Positions 52,004 through 60,690 are shown, counted from the stretch's first letter. The stretch: 64,000 bases of DNA from Microbulbifer celer (GCF_020991125.1 NZ_CP087715.1:124001-188000), one strand, 5' to 3'. The notes: generated by a model from the sequence alone, not told the origin. Program-made: numbers and translations.

Positions 52004-54160
52004 GTGCCCAGCCGATTTGCCCTCCGTCCTTTATTGACCCGTTCCTGTCTCCTGCTGCCAGTGTCGTTTGCCCCCGGTTTGGTCGCGTCCGGTGCGCTAG
52101 CCGAAGCCCCCCTGCACGTCGACAACGCCCTGGAACAGGTTATCGTCACTGCCACCCGCGAGGCCAAGGCCCGCTCGGAACTGGCGGAATCCGTGGGCGT
52201 GATCAGTGAGGCGCAGCTGGAAGATATCGCCCCCGCGCACCCGGCGGATGCGCTCAATCGGGTGGCCGGGGTGCACGTGAACAATCTGGGCGGGGAGGGG
52301 CATATGACCTCGATCCGTCAGCCCATCTCCACTGCCGGGGTCTATCTGTTCCTGGAAGACGGCATCCCCACCCGGCCTACCGGTTTCTTCAATCACAACG
52401 GCCTGTACGAAATCAATGTCCCCCAGAGCGCCCAGCTGGAAGTCACCAAAGGCCCGGCGTCCGCACTCTATGGCAGTGATGCCATTGGCGGTGTGATCAA
52501 CGCCGTCACCAAAGCGGCGCCGGAATCCGCCGAATTGCGCTTGAACGGAGAGTTCGGCGCCAACGGCTGGCGGCGGGCGCTGATTTCCGGGGGCAACAGC
52601 GTGGGTGAGAACACCGCCATCCGCATGGATCTCAACAGCACCGCCAGCGAGGGCTTTCGCGATGCCGCGGACTATACCCGCACCTCCTTCAGCAGCCGGC
52701 TGGACAGCCAGTTTGCCGAGGGCTGGGACAGCAAGACCGTGCTGTCCTATTCCACCATCGACCAGAGTGGTGTCTCCGGTCTGGAGGAAGCGGACTACCG
52801 CCACAAAGCGGAAAAGAATCTGTACCAGGGAGATATTGGCAATCGGGAGGTGGAGGCATTCCGTCTGTCATCTGAACTGGCCTACACCCCGAACGAGACC
52901 AGCCTGATTACCGCCACCCCGTTTGTGCGCCACAACACCATGTCGATGATGCCCAGCTGGATGGTGACCTACGACCCGAATATCCGCGATACCAAGTTCA
53001 GCTCCTACGGCCTGCTGCTGAAGTACCGCCGGGATTTCGATCGCGGCGAAGTGATCGTGGGAGTGGATGCGGATTACACTCCGTCGGAATACCGCGAGGA
53101 GCGCATCGAGGTCACTCAGGAAGGAGATTACTTTACGGACTTCGTGCGCACCGGCGAGCGCACCTATCACTTTGAAGCCGAGCAGACTTCCGTATCGCCC
53201 TACCTGCACGCAGAGTTCGCCCCCAGCGAGCGCTGGCGCCTGAGCGCCGGGGTGCGCTATGACGTGTTCGAGGTCGATTACGACGATCAGCTGGGTACGC
53301 CCAACACCGACTCTGCGCATTTCCGCCCCGCGTCCCAGTCCCGCGACTACGACAACCTGAGCCCGAAACTGGGCGCGGTGTACAAAATCACCGACAACCA
53401 CCAGCTTTACGCCAGTTACCGTCACGCCTTCCGCGCCCCCACCGTCGGCACCCTGTTCCGTCCCGGCTCCTCGGAGGGCACCACCGAGCTGGACCCGGTC
53501 ACCAGTGTCAGCCAGGAGATCGGCCTGCGCGGTATTGTCGGTGACGCGGTGAACTACGAGGTGGCGGTGTATGACATGACCACCGAGAACGACATCGTCA
53601 GTTTTATCTCCAATACCGACGAAGGCAGTGATCGCAAGACCACCAACGCCGGCGAAACCCGCCACCAGGGCGTGGAAGTCTCGGTGCGGGCGCCCGTGGG
53701 CGAGCATTGGGAGCTGGCCGTCTCCTATGCTGCCATGCGCCAGGAGTACAGAGACTTCTCCTACATCTACGGCCACTACGATTTCGTGCTGGGCCGCTAT
53801 GTACAGGAAAACCTCAACTTTGCCGGCAACGATATCAGCCGCGCGCCGGAGTCCCTGGGCAACATCACCCTGGCCTACACCCCCGGCTGGCTTACCGGCC
53901 TGCGCGCGGAGCTGGAGTGGTCCCACTTGGGCAGCTACTACACCGATGAGACCAACACCCGGCAATACGCCGGCCACGAACTGCTGAACCTGCGCGCCAG
54001 CCACGACTTTGGCGACAATCTCTCGCTCTATACGCGCCTGTTCAATCTCACCGACGCGCGCTATTCCACCTACACCGCCAATCAGGTGGGCGACGAAGAC
54101 CTGAGCTACCGCCCGGGCCTGCCGCGCTCCCTGTTTGCCGGCGTGCGCTACCGTTTCTGA
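52004..54160 (+). CDS. TonB-dependent receptor of a PepSY/RegBA-linked cassette
   Basis: The 718-residue receptor has a signal peptide ending at ALAEA (near residue 34), TonB box LEQVIVTATR, and plug with GEGHMTSIRQPISTAGVYLFLEDGIPTRPTGFFNHNGLYEIN and EVTKGPASALYGSDAIGG. The barrel contains FRAPTVGTLFRPG and ends AGVRYRF. The NPDL part of haem receptors is absent. The plug block GVYLFLEDGIPTRPTGFFNHN is distinctive. It is followed after 21 bp by a PepSY membrane protein and then a redox-type two-component system, implying import of a metal complex that is reduced. The start is GTG at 52004, after AGGAAG. Substrate unknown. Confidence 0.9.
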   Translation: MPSRFALRPLLTRSCLLLPVSFAPGLVASGALAEAPLHVDNALEQVIVTATREAKARSELAESVGVISEAQLEDIAPAHPADALNRVAGVHVNNLGGEGHMTSIRQPISTAGVYLFLEDGIPTRPTGFFNHNGLYEINVPQSAQLEVTKGPASALYGSDAIGGVINAVTKAAPESAELRLNGEFGANGWRRALISGGNSVGENTAIRMDLNSTASEGFRDAADYTRTSFSSRLDSQFAEGWDSKTVLSYSTIDQSGVSGLEEADYRHKAEKNLYQGDIGNREVEAFRLSSELAYTPNETSLITATPFVRHNTMSMMPSWMVTYDPNIRDTKFSSYGLLLKYRRDFDRGEVIVGVDADYTPSEYREERIEVTQEGDYFTDFVRTGERTYHFEAEQTSVSPYLHAEFAPSERWRLSAGVRYDVFEVDYDDQLGTPNTDSAHFRPASQSRDYDNLSPKLGAVYKITDNHQLYASYRHAFRAPTVGTLFRPGSSEGTTELDPVTSVSQEIGLRGIVGDAVNYEVAVYDMTTENDIVSFISNTDEGSDRKTTNAGETRHQGVEVSVRAPVGEHWELAVSYAAMRQEYRDFSYIYGHYDFVLGRYVQENLNFAGNDISRAPESLGNITLAYTPGWLTGLRAELEWSHLGSYYTDETNTRQYAGHELLNLRASHDFGDNLSLYTRLFNLTDARYSTYTANQVGDEDLSYRPGLPRSLFAGVRYRF

Positions 54161-54181
54161 GCCCTGACGACGAGATAAGAC

Positions 54182-55741
54182 ATGAACCTGAGAAAACAGT
54201 GGCTGCAGTGGCACAATCGGCTGGGCTGGTATGCGCTGGCGGGCATCCTGGTATGGGCGATCTCTGGTATCTCCCACCCGATGATGGCCTGGTTCGGGCC
54301 TTCGGCGGCCAAGTTCTTTCCCCCTTCCATGACCCTGTCTCAGGGAGCAGTGGGGCGGCTACCGGACCTGCTGGCAGATCCTGCCATCACCGCTGATGCG
54401 CGGGTGATCAAACTGGTGCCCTCGGCACAGGGAGCGCTGTTACAGATCACCCGCAATGAGCGGGATGCGCGCAGTTATTATCGCCTCGACGAGCATCCGG
54501 GCAGCACCGCGCCGGTGACCGACGGAGATCTGCAGCAGGCCCGCTGGCTGGCGGCCTATTACAGCGGTCGACCGACGGAAGAGATCGCCGATATCCAGCT
54601 GCAGACCCGCTTTGACAATGCGTACCCCTCGGTTAACCGTTTGTTACCGGTTTACCGGGTACGCTTTGCCGGTGACGATCGCCTGACGCTGTTTGTCCAT
54701 ACCGAGACCGCCGCCCTGGCCTCCATGACCGATGCCAGCAAAACCCTGTTGCAGGGCGTATTCCGACAGTTGCATACCTTCGCCTGGTTGGACGAGCTGG
54801 AATACGGGCGGTTGATGCTGATCGGCCTGCTGATGCTCACCCTCGCGGTATTCGCCACCACCGGGCTGGCGCTGGTGTTTGCGTTGAAAAGCAGAAAAAT
54901 CACAGACGGTAAGCGCCGCTATCATCGCTGGCTGGGCTACGCGCTGTGGTTGCCGCTGCTGGGCTGGTCCGCCAGTGGGTTCTACCATCTGCTGCAGTCG
55001 TCACTGGTGGAGCCGGTGGAGGGATTACGCCTCGGCGAGACTGTGGTCAGCGTGGAGCTGAGTGGTGACTTCACCTGGCTGTCAGAGCTCGATGGGCGCG
55101 CCTTCAACAGCGTCTCCCTGATTGCCGGCGACGGCGGCGAGCCGCTGTATCGAATAGGTCTGGCACCGGAGGCTGGCACCGCGCCCGGCAGCCGCAACCA
55201 GCGTTTCGACGGCCGCCCCAGCGAGGGCGGGGCCCTGTTCGTCAACGCGCGCACCGGGCGGTTGTTACAGGACTACAGCGATCGACAGCAGGCGCAGTTG
55301 CTGGCCGGCCGTTTTGCCGGTGCAGCGGTCACCATTACCGACACCGAGCTGGTGACCCGTTACGGGCCGGACTACGACTTCCGCAACAAGCGCCTGCCGG
55401 TGTGGCGGGTCACGGTGGATGACGGCCGGGGCACCATGCTGTTTGTGGACCCGGTGACCGGCGTGCTGGTGGATCAGTCCCGTCGTATTGATCGCAGCGA
55501 GCGTCTCTCGTTCTCGTTGTTGCACAAATGGAGTCATCTCACCCCATTTACCGGGCGACAGGTTCGGGACGTGATGATCGTGGCGACGTTGATGCTATTG
55601 CTGACCATCAGCGCGCTGGGGGCGATACTGCTGCTCGGGCGCAACAAGCGCCGCCGCCGGACTGCGGTGCCCGGTGCTCCGGTGGCGTCGCCGGTGCAAA
55701 CCCCGGACTCGGCCCCGCAGCCGGCCCCGGCCAATAGCTGA
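54182..55741 (+). CDS. PepSY-associated transmembrane protein (PiuB/FpvG-like)
   Basis: The 519-residue inner-membrane protein has helices near residues 15-40 (LGWYALAGILVWAISGISHPMMAW), 215-245 (LMLIGLLMLTLAVFATTGLALVFAL), 255-280 and 465-490, with two periplasmic PepSY-like regions between them. Histidines in WHNRLGW and YHRWLGYALWLPLLGWSASGFYHLL are positioned to bind haem, as in PepSY oxidoreductases such as FpvG, which reduces siderophore-bound iron. It lies between a receptor and a RegB-type kinase. The C terminus is Pro/Ala-rich. Confidence 0.85.
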   Translation: MNLRKQWLQWHNRLGWYALAGILVWAISGISHPMMAWFGPSAAKFFPPSMTLSQGAVGRLPDLLADPAITADARVIKLVPSAQGALLQITRNERDARSYYRLDEHPGSTAPVTDGDLQQARWLAAYYSGRPTEEIADIQLQTRFDNAYPSVNRLLPVYRVRFAGDDRLTLFVHTETAALASMTDASKTLLQGVFRQLHTFAWLDELEYGRLMLIGLLMLTLAVFATTGLALVFALKSRKITDGKRRYHRWLGYALWLPLLGWSASGFYHLLQSSLVEPVEGLRLGETVVSVELSGDFTWLSELDGRAFNSVSLIAGDGGEPLYRIGLAPEAGTAPGSRNQRFDGRPSEGGALFVNARTGRLLQDYSDRQQAQLLAGRFAGAAVTITDTELVTRYGPDYDFRNKRLPVWRVTVDDGRGTMLFVDPVTGVLVDQSRRIDRSERLSFSLLHKWSHLTPFTGRQVRDVMIVATLMLLLTISALGAILLLGRNKRRRRTAVPGAPVASPVQTPDSAPQPAPANS

Positions 55742-55846
55742 TCGCTACAGTTGGTGACAGCGCGCGCTCCGGCGGGAGAAAATAGCGTCAGTCATCCCAC
55801 AGCCGGGACGTCTCGGTACGCTCCGGCGATTCTCACTGACAGGACC

Positions 55847-57130
55847 ATGCAGGCTCAACAGCACACCGCCATTACCAATTTGCGCCGGCTCACCGCACTG
55901 CGGGCGATCGCCCTCGGCGGCTATATCGCCGCCAGCGTGTTGCTCGGGGATACCCTGAGTACACCGGCGCTGGCTTTTGTCGGCCTGGGGGCCGTTACCA
56001 CGGTGATCAGCGGCTGGCGCGGCCGTCGCCAGAGTCTGCAGCAACTGGAGTTTTTCGGCCACCTGCTGATGGACTGGCTGTGGCTGCCGCCACTGCTGGC
56101 GTTCAGCGGCGGCGCCGCCAACCCATTTGTGACCTACCTGCTGGTGCCCCTCACCATTGCCGCGGCCACACTGCCGCGCACTTACAGCTGGTTGATGGCG
56201 ATTCTGAGCATTGCCATTTACACCGGCCTGATGGTGATGTTCCCCGGTGCCGAATCCAGCGCACACGGTCCTCACGGAGGGCATGTCAATGGCGCAGCGA
56301 CCGGGATGGATTTCTACCGTCACCTGTTGGGTATGTGGGCGACCTTTGTTTTCTCCGCGCTGCTGATTGCCGGCTTCGTCAATCGCATGGCGGAAACCCT
56401 GCGCCAGCGGGACCGCCACCTGCACCAGTTGCGTCAGGAGCAGGCGCGGCGCGAACAGATACTCTCTCTCGGTACGCTGGCGGCGGGCACCGCTCATGAA
56501 CTGGCGTCACCGTTGCAGACCATTGCACTGCTGGTAGAGGAGTTGCAGGCGCGTCAGGAGAATTCGTCTGCGTTGAATGAAGATCTGACGCTACTGCAGC
56601 AACAGGTCAACCTGTGCAAAGAGGCGCTGGCACAGCTGCGTGAACGGGCCAGGGATCCGGAGCAGAGTGAAGAGGTCCAGCCCGTATCCGCGTTTATTGC
56701 GCGCTGTTTGGAGCGCTGGCAGCTGCTGCGGCCGGATGCCCGGTTCAGGCTCCAGTGTGACGGGCCGGCGGATACCCAGGCCTGCCTGCCACTGACGCTG
56801 GAGCAGGCGCTGATCAATCTGCTCAATAATGCCGCCGATGCCTGCCGGGAGCCGGTTTCGATTGCGGCCCAGTGGGACGTGCGACAGCTGGAAATTGCGG
56901 TGACCGATCGCGGCCCGGGGGTGAATCCCGCCCGTGCCGGTGAATCCCGCGGCTTCGGCATTGGTCTAATTCTGGGTGAAGCGGCGCTGGCCCAGCTGGG
57001 AGGGGCATTGACTGTGAACGATGCGGAGCCCGGGCGCGGAAGCGGGACGGTCGCCCGTATCCGGCTGCCGATCCGGTTGCCGAACAATCCCTCTGAGAGC
57101 GCGTCGGGTACAGAGGGAGAGCTATCGTGA
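55847..57130 (+). CDS. RegB/PrrB/ActS-type redox-sensing histidine kinase
   Basis: The 427-residue kinase has about six N-terminal helices. Between helices is the RegB quinone motif GGAANPF (GGxxNPF). The phospho-acceptor box LGTLAAGTAHELASPLQTIALL is RegB-like, and a cysteine in QQVNLCKEALAQL sits where the redox-active Cys of RegB is found. ATP-binding blocks are LINLLNNAADACRE, TDRGPGVNP and GFGIGLILGEAAL. It should sense quinone or redox state. ATG 55847, behind AGGA, was preferred to the open frame from a TTG at 55751. It overlaps the regulator gene by four bases. Confidence 0.9.
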   Translation: MQAQQHTAITNLRRLTALRAIALGGYIAASVLLGDTLSTPALAFVGLGAVTTVISGWRGRRQSLQQLEFFGHLLMDWLWLPPLLAFSGGAANPFVTYLLVPLTIAAATLPRTYSWLMAILSIAIYTGLMVMFPGAESSAHGPHGGHVNGAATGMDFYRHLLGMWATFVFSALLIAGFVNRMAETLRQRDRHLHQLRQEQARREQILSLGTLAAGTAHELASPLQTIALLVEELQARQENSSALNEDLTLLQQQVNLCKEALAQLRERARDPEQSEEVQPVSAFIARCLERWQLLRPDARFRLQCDGPADTQACLPLTLEQALINLLNNAADACREPVSIAAQWDVRQLEIAVTDRGPGVNPARAGESRGFGIGLILGEAALAQLGGALTVNDAEPGRGSGTVARIRLPIRLPNNPSESASGTEGELS

Positions 57131-57666
57131 AGCGCCGGCTGTTGATCGTCGACGACGAAACCAGCACCCGCGATATGCTCTGTCGGGTGCTGTCGCGACA
57201 CGGTTTTGATACGGTGAGCGCGGCCACAGTGGCGGAGGCGCTCGGGATGATCGAGCGCGAGCAGTTTGATGGCGCGCTGGTGGATCTGAAAATTGGTGCA
57301 GACAGTGGCCTGGAGCTGATCGGGCCGCTGCGCGCGGCCAATCCCCGAGCGCGCATTGTTCTACTCACGGGCTATTCGAGTATTTCCACTGCCGTGGCGG
57401 CGATCAAGTTGGGGGCGGACGATTACCTGTGCAAACCGGCCAGTGGCGCGCAGTTGCTGGCGGCGCTGGACCTCGGTACGGAATCTGAGGTGCAGCCACT
57501 GCCGGCGGTGCCGGAGCGGCCGCCGTCGGTAAATCGCCTGGCGTGGGAGCATATCCAGCGGGTACTGGCGGAACACGATGGCAATATTTCTGCTACCGCG
57601 CGGGCCCTGGGCATGCACCGCAGGACGCTGCAAAGAAAACTACAGAAGCGCCCGAAGGGGCAATGA
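57127..57666 (+). CDS. RegA/PrrA/ActR-type response regulator
   Basis: This 179-residue regulator has a receiver domain (LLIVDDETSTRDML; acceptor Asp in GALVDLKIGADSG near residue 55; LTGYSS; YLCKPA) and a Fis-type helix-turn-helix, AWEHIQRVLAEHDGNISATARALGMHRRTLQRKLQKR, which is the invariant RegA output domain. It pairs with the overlapping RegB-type kinase. In other bacteria RegA controls respiration and redox genes. Here it may also control the receptor-PepSY pair upstream. Start GTG at 57127. Confidence 0.93.
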   Translation: MKRRLLIVDDETSTRDMLCRVLSRHGFDTVSAATVAEALGMIEREQFDGALVDLKIGADSGLELIGPLRAANPRARIVLLTGYSSISTAVAAIKLGADDYLCKPASGAQLLAALDLGTESEVQPLPAVPERPPSVNRLAWEHIQRVLAEHDGNISATARALGMHRRTLQRKLQKRPKGQ

Positions 57667-57777
57667 TTCTGTTGGGGCTCAGTGGCGGTGGAGCAGCGGG
57701 GACCTTCACGTCTTACGGTATGACGCTGTCCGAACCGCTGCGTATCGATCATTTTGTCACCGCAAGAAATTCTCTCG

Positions 57778-59361
57778 CTACTGCTCGCTTGCCTCGATTT
57801 CCCGTGCCATCAAAAAATGCGCCAGCGCGCGCTTCTGGCTGTTGCTGAAGCCGTAATTGGGCATGGGCGGGGTGGGGGTGTCGAAGGTGTCGGCCAATTG
57901 CTTGAGGGTGTATTTGCGGCTCAGGTCCCGCAGGGGCAGGTAGCGGTGGCAGCGCGCGCAGTTGCGTTGGCGATAGATTTTTTCCCCCTGGCGGGCGGCG
58001 CTGCGGTCGATGGCCAGCGGTTTTTTGGGGCCGCTGAAGTGCGGTGTGGCTACGGTGGTGTCCTGTGCGGATTCTCCGGGCTGTACACGGTAGATAGCCC
58101 CTGCATAGTCGTCGGAAATGTAGATATTGCCGCGGATGTCTTCGGCAATGGCCGCCGGGCGGCCGTAGACAGTATCGGTTTGCGGATCGAGGAACCCCCA
58201 CAGGAAATCGTGGGCGATGATGTCGCCGTGTTCGTCCCAGTGCAGGGAAATCACTTTGTATCCATCTTTCTTGTCGCGGTTCCAGGAGCCGTGCAGGGCA
58301 ACCAGTGCCGCTTCGTGGTAGTAAATGGGCTGTTCCTGGCTGCGCAGGAATTGAATACCGAGCGGTGCATTGTGGGCGCGGAAACGGAATACCGGCACTT
58401 CGGAGTTGGCGATCTTCTGCTGGACTTCCGGCGGCGCATCGACGCCGAAGTCCGGGTCCGGTACGCGGTTGCCGTTGGCATAGGGCCAGCCGTAAAACTC
58501 GCCCTGCTCGATCCGGTTCAGCTCACAAGGTGGGAAGTTGTTGCCGAGCCAGTCGCGGCCGTTATCGGTGGCGTAGAGGGCGCCGTCTTTGGGGGACCAG
58601 TCGAAGCCGACGCTGTTGCGCAGGCCGGTGGCGTAAATTTCCAGATTGCTGCCGTCGGGACGGAACCGCATGATGGTGGCGCGTTGCGGATCCGTTTCTT
58701 CACACACGTTGCAGGTGGAGCCGCTGGAGAGATACATCCAGCCATCGGGACCCATGGCGATGGTTTTGGTCCAGTGGTTGCCATCGTCGCCGAGGTTGTT
58801 GACGATCCGCTGGTAACTACCCGCCAGGCGCCCATCGGAATGATCGAACGGCACGCGACCGACACCGTTGCTTTCGGCGATGTACAGCCAGTCTTCAAAC
58901 AGCGCCAGGCTGTGGGGCCGGGTGAGGCCGTCGATCAGCACCCGCTGATCGTCCGCGGCGCCGTCGCCGTCCTGGTCCGGCTGCAACAGGCTGATCTGGC
59001 CGAGCTTGGGCTGAGCGACGAGAACGGCGCCACGGCGGGTCACTTCCATAAAGCGCGCATTGGGTACATCGTCACTGAACAGCTGCAGGCGATAACCGGG
59101 TGCCAGCTTTAATTGACCTTTTACGATTTCGGCGTTGGTGTTGGCGCCCAACAGTTGTCCCCAGGGGACATTGATCCCCGGGAAAAATCCACGCTCGACG
59201 GCGACGAATAATATTAAGAGGAGTACCACGACAATAGTGAGACTTGTGTAAAAAAGTGGCGCCTCTTTCGGTTTTTTGATCACTTCCTTCTTGATCCCGT
59301 AACAAAAGTAACTATAGTAATGCGCAGCCTTCAAGGGCGTACGACTGTACCAGTTTCGCAC
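57778..59361 (-). CDS. Membrane-anchored PQQ-type sugar/sorbosone dehydrogenase-like protein with C-terminal cytochrome c
   Basis: The 527-residue protein has one N-terminal anchor (LFYTSLTIVVVLLLILFVAV, near residue 40), then a six-bladed propeller of the soluble aldose/sorbosone dehydrogenase type (LTRPHSLALFEDWLYIAESNGVGRV, then GPDGWMYLSSGSTCNVCEE, GLRNSVGFDWSP, HGSWNRDKKDGYKV). A C-terminal cytochrome c domain carries the haem motif CARCH with a distal Met-type tail. It would oxidise a sugar or aldehyde in the periplasm and pass electrons to its own haem. GTG 59361 is the only long start; a GTG at 59283 is possible. A CRP-like site lies 60 bp upstream. Confidence 0.83.
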   Translation of the reverse strand: MRNWYSRTPLKAAHYYSYFCYGIKKEVIKKPKEAPLFYTSLTIVVVLLLILFVAVERGFFPGINVPWGQLLGANTNAEIVKGQLKLAPGYRLQLFSDDVPNARFMEVTRRGAVLVAQPKLGQISLLQPDQDGDGAADDQRVLIDGLTRPHSLALFEDWLYIAESNGVGRVPFDHSDGRLAGSYQRIVNNLGDDGNHWTKTIAMGPDGWMYLSSGSTCNVCEETDPQRATIMRFRPDGSNLEIYATGLRNSVGFDWSPKDGALYATDNGRDWLGNNFPPCELNRIEQGEFYGWPYANGNRVPDPDFGVDAPPEVQQKIANSEVPVFRFRAHNAPLGIQFLRSQEQPIYYHEAALVALHGSWNRDKKDGYKVISLHWDEHGDIIAHDFLWGFLDPQTDTVYGRPAAIAEDIRGNIYISDDYAGAIYRVQPGESAQDTTVATPHFSGPKKPLAIDRSAARQGEKIYRQRNCARCHRYLPLRDLSRKYTLKQLADTFDTPTPPMPNYGFSNSQKRALAHFLMAREIEASEQ

Positions 59362-59419
59362 TGGCTACCCGCTCTAAAAGTTGTCGCCTTCTCCCTCCGG
59401 GCGCCTCTTCCCTCAAAAG

Positions 59420-59435
59420 CGTGATTTTCATCACA
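59420..59435. promoter_or_regulatory. CRP/Vfr-type binding site
   Basis: CGTGATTTTCATCACA fits the CRP consensus TGTGA-N6-TCACA with one mismatch and is flanked by AAG and TCG. It lies 59 bp before the dehydrogenase start and 4 bp from the GacA box on the other side, so either or both could be controlled. Confidence 0.6.
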
Positions 59436-59439
59436 TCGA

Positions 59440-59457
59440 TGTAAGACATCTCTTACA
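59440..59457 (+). promoter_or_regulatory. Perfect GacA box (Gac/Rsm upstream activating sequence)
   Basis: TGTAAGACATCTCTTACA matches all 12 defined positions of TGTAAG-N6-CTTACA. This site is known almost only from promoters of RsmX/Y/Z and CsrB/C small RNAs. A -10 element CATAAT stands at 59501-59506, and the predicted start near 59512 is about 64 bp from the box centre, the expected distance. Confidence 0.9.
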
Positions 59458-59511
59458 ACAAGTTCAGTGATTTTCCACTACCGTTATCTTCGCCAGCGAC
59501 CATAATGTATT

Positions 59512-59647
59512 TGCAAGGACGAGATATGGACTGATCGGCGGCAAGGGACTTGGCCTCCACGGATTGGAGACCGCGCCGCCAGCCCAAAGGAGTGGGCACC
59601 ATCCTGTGAGACGCACCGCTTGGGCCGGATTGCCCAGGCGGTGTTTT
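59512..59647 (+). ncRNA. RsmY/RsmZ-type small RNA sequestering CsrA/RsmA
   Basis: About 135 nt with seven GGA motifs (59517, 59528, 59546, 59561, 59566, 59589, 59627). Predicted hairpins place GGA in loops: CAAG-GGA-CTTG (59542-59552), CTCCA-CGGAT-TGGAG (59555-59569), GCCCA-AAGGAG-TGGGC (59582-59597), and the terminator hairpin itself (TGGGC-CGGATT-GCCCA). Titrating CsrA/RsmA dimers through such loops is the established action of this RNA class. No protein gene overlaps convincingly. The 5' end is estimated from the -10 element. Primary sequence is not close to any Rsm RNA I can recall, as is usual for the class. Confidence 0.85.
59614..59647 (+). terminator. Rho-independent terminator of the Rsm-type RNA
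   Basis: CACCGC-T-TGGGC pairs with GCCCA-G-GCGGTG across loop CGGATT, a 12-base-pair stem, followed by TTTT. Confidence 0.8.
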
Positions 59648-59950
59648 ACATTTGGGCAATTGAAAATTTCCTGTCTCCGGGGCGCAGTCTGGAAAACGCC
59701 GTCGAACGGTAGTTTGCCACGTTTACGCAAAAATGTTCTCGCCTGTCTGGAAAACGTCACACTTCTCCGCTTTAATCTGCATAAAGAGGGTCAAATTTTT
59801 CTGACCGAGGAGGATGGCGCGTTCAGTAACTACCGGTTACCCCAGCATCTCAATCAGCCGCTCTGCCTGTCATGGTGGCCGGGCCTGTATCAGCCTCGGG
59901 TTTCCCTCTCTGCAAGGCCCGGTACCACGGCTTCTGACCGCCGCTCTTTC

Positions 59951-60010
59951 CATTTACACTTGGCCCATTTACACCTAGCCGATTTACACCTGCCCGATTT
60001 ATATCTACCC
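59951..60010 (+). repeat. Four 15-bp tandem repeats
   Basis: The units CATTTACACTTGGCC, CATTTACACCTAGCC, GATTTACACCTGCCC and GATTTATATCTACCC are contiguous. In one frame they would read HLHLA, HLHLA, DLHLP, DLYLP, similar to pentapeptide repeats, but the surrounding frame does not look coding. They lie in the 470 bp between the small RNA and the HNH gene, which otherwise holds only the terminator at 60017. Confidence 0.6.
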
Positions 60011-60016
60011 AACTTA

Positions 60017-60055
60017 AAAAGCCTCGCCGGACTGCCTGCGGGGCTTTGTTGTTTC
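60017..60055 (+). terminator. Terminator-like hairpin after the tandem repeats
   Basis: GCCTCGC (60021) pairs with GCGGGGC (60038) across a ten-base loop, followed by TTTGTTGTTT. It implies plus-strand transcription through the repeats and isolates the HNH gene from it. Confidence 0.6.
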
Positions 60056-60117
60056 TTGAGCCCCATTTTTGTTCCGCGCTCTGTATCCCATCTGTTTGCT
60101 GAAGGGGAGGATCACTT

Positions 60118-60690
60118 GTGCATGCGCAAATCCTGAGACTGAACCTGGCCGGGCAGCCACTGGAGTGGCTGAGCTGGGAGGAAGCGGCCTGCCTGTATGT
60201 GCGGGACCTGGTGACCTGGACGCTGGGCGGTATCGTGCAGACGGTACACGGCGGCATCAACCGACAGGGCGAGCGTTCAAAGCTGGATCTGGCGGCCATC
60301 ATTGCCTGTGGCGGTGAGCGCCTGGCGCGCCCGCGTACCCGTCCACCACTGACCAACCGCGCGCTGTTCGCCCGCGATCAGCATCTCTGCCTGTATTGTG
60401 GCAATGGCTTCCCGATTCGCGAACTGACCCGGGATCACGTCCACCCGGTATCAAAGGGCGGACGCGATATCTGGGAAAATGTGGTCACCGCCTGCCGTCG
60501 CTGCAACCAGCACAAGGGCAACCGGTTGCTGGAGAACATTGAACTGGAATTGCTGGCACTGCCGTTTGTACCCAATGCAGCGGAATACCTGGCACTCACC
60601 AACAGCGCGCGGATTCGGGGGGATCAGATGGAGTTTCTGCGCGGCCAGTTCTCCCGGCCGCGACAGGAGGGCTGGCTTCAGGCGGTCTGA
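60118..60690 (+). CDS. HNH endonuclease family protein
   Basis: The 190-residue protein ends with an HNH domain: CLYCGNGFPIRELTRDHVHPVSKGGRDIWENVVTACRRCNQHKGNRL. The two CxxC pairs hold zinc and the DHVHP / N / H residues form the nuclease site. The N-terminal 90 residues are a conserved partner region (LNLAGQPLEWLSWEEAACLYVRDLVTW). Chromosomal HNH proteins of this type are common and their role is unknown. The start is GTG at 60118, behind AGGGGAGG. It overlaps the convergent ddl gene by 13 bp. Confidence 0.88.
   Translation: MHAQILRLNLAGQPLEWLSWEEAACLYVRDLVTWTLGGIVQTVHGGINRQGERSKLDLAAIIACGGERLARPRTRPPLTNRALFARDQHLCLYCGNGFPIRELTRDHVHPVSKGGRDIWENVVTACRRCNQHKGNRLLENIELELLALPFVPNAAEYLALTNSARIRGDQMEFLRGQFSRPRQEGWLQAV

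Noticed and set aside
57680-57745. Further palindrome copy (GTGGCGGTGGAGCAGCGGGGACC)
   Set aside because: Only a short match to an element end, with no complementary right arm and no GGA hairpin.
59564-60136. 190-codon open frame on the plus strand
   Set aside because: It overlaps the small RNA, its terminator and the tandem repeats. It has no ribosome binding site and no protein-like composition outside the repeats.
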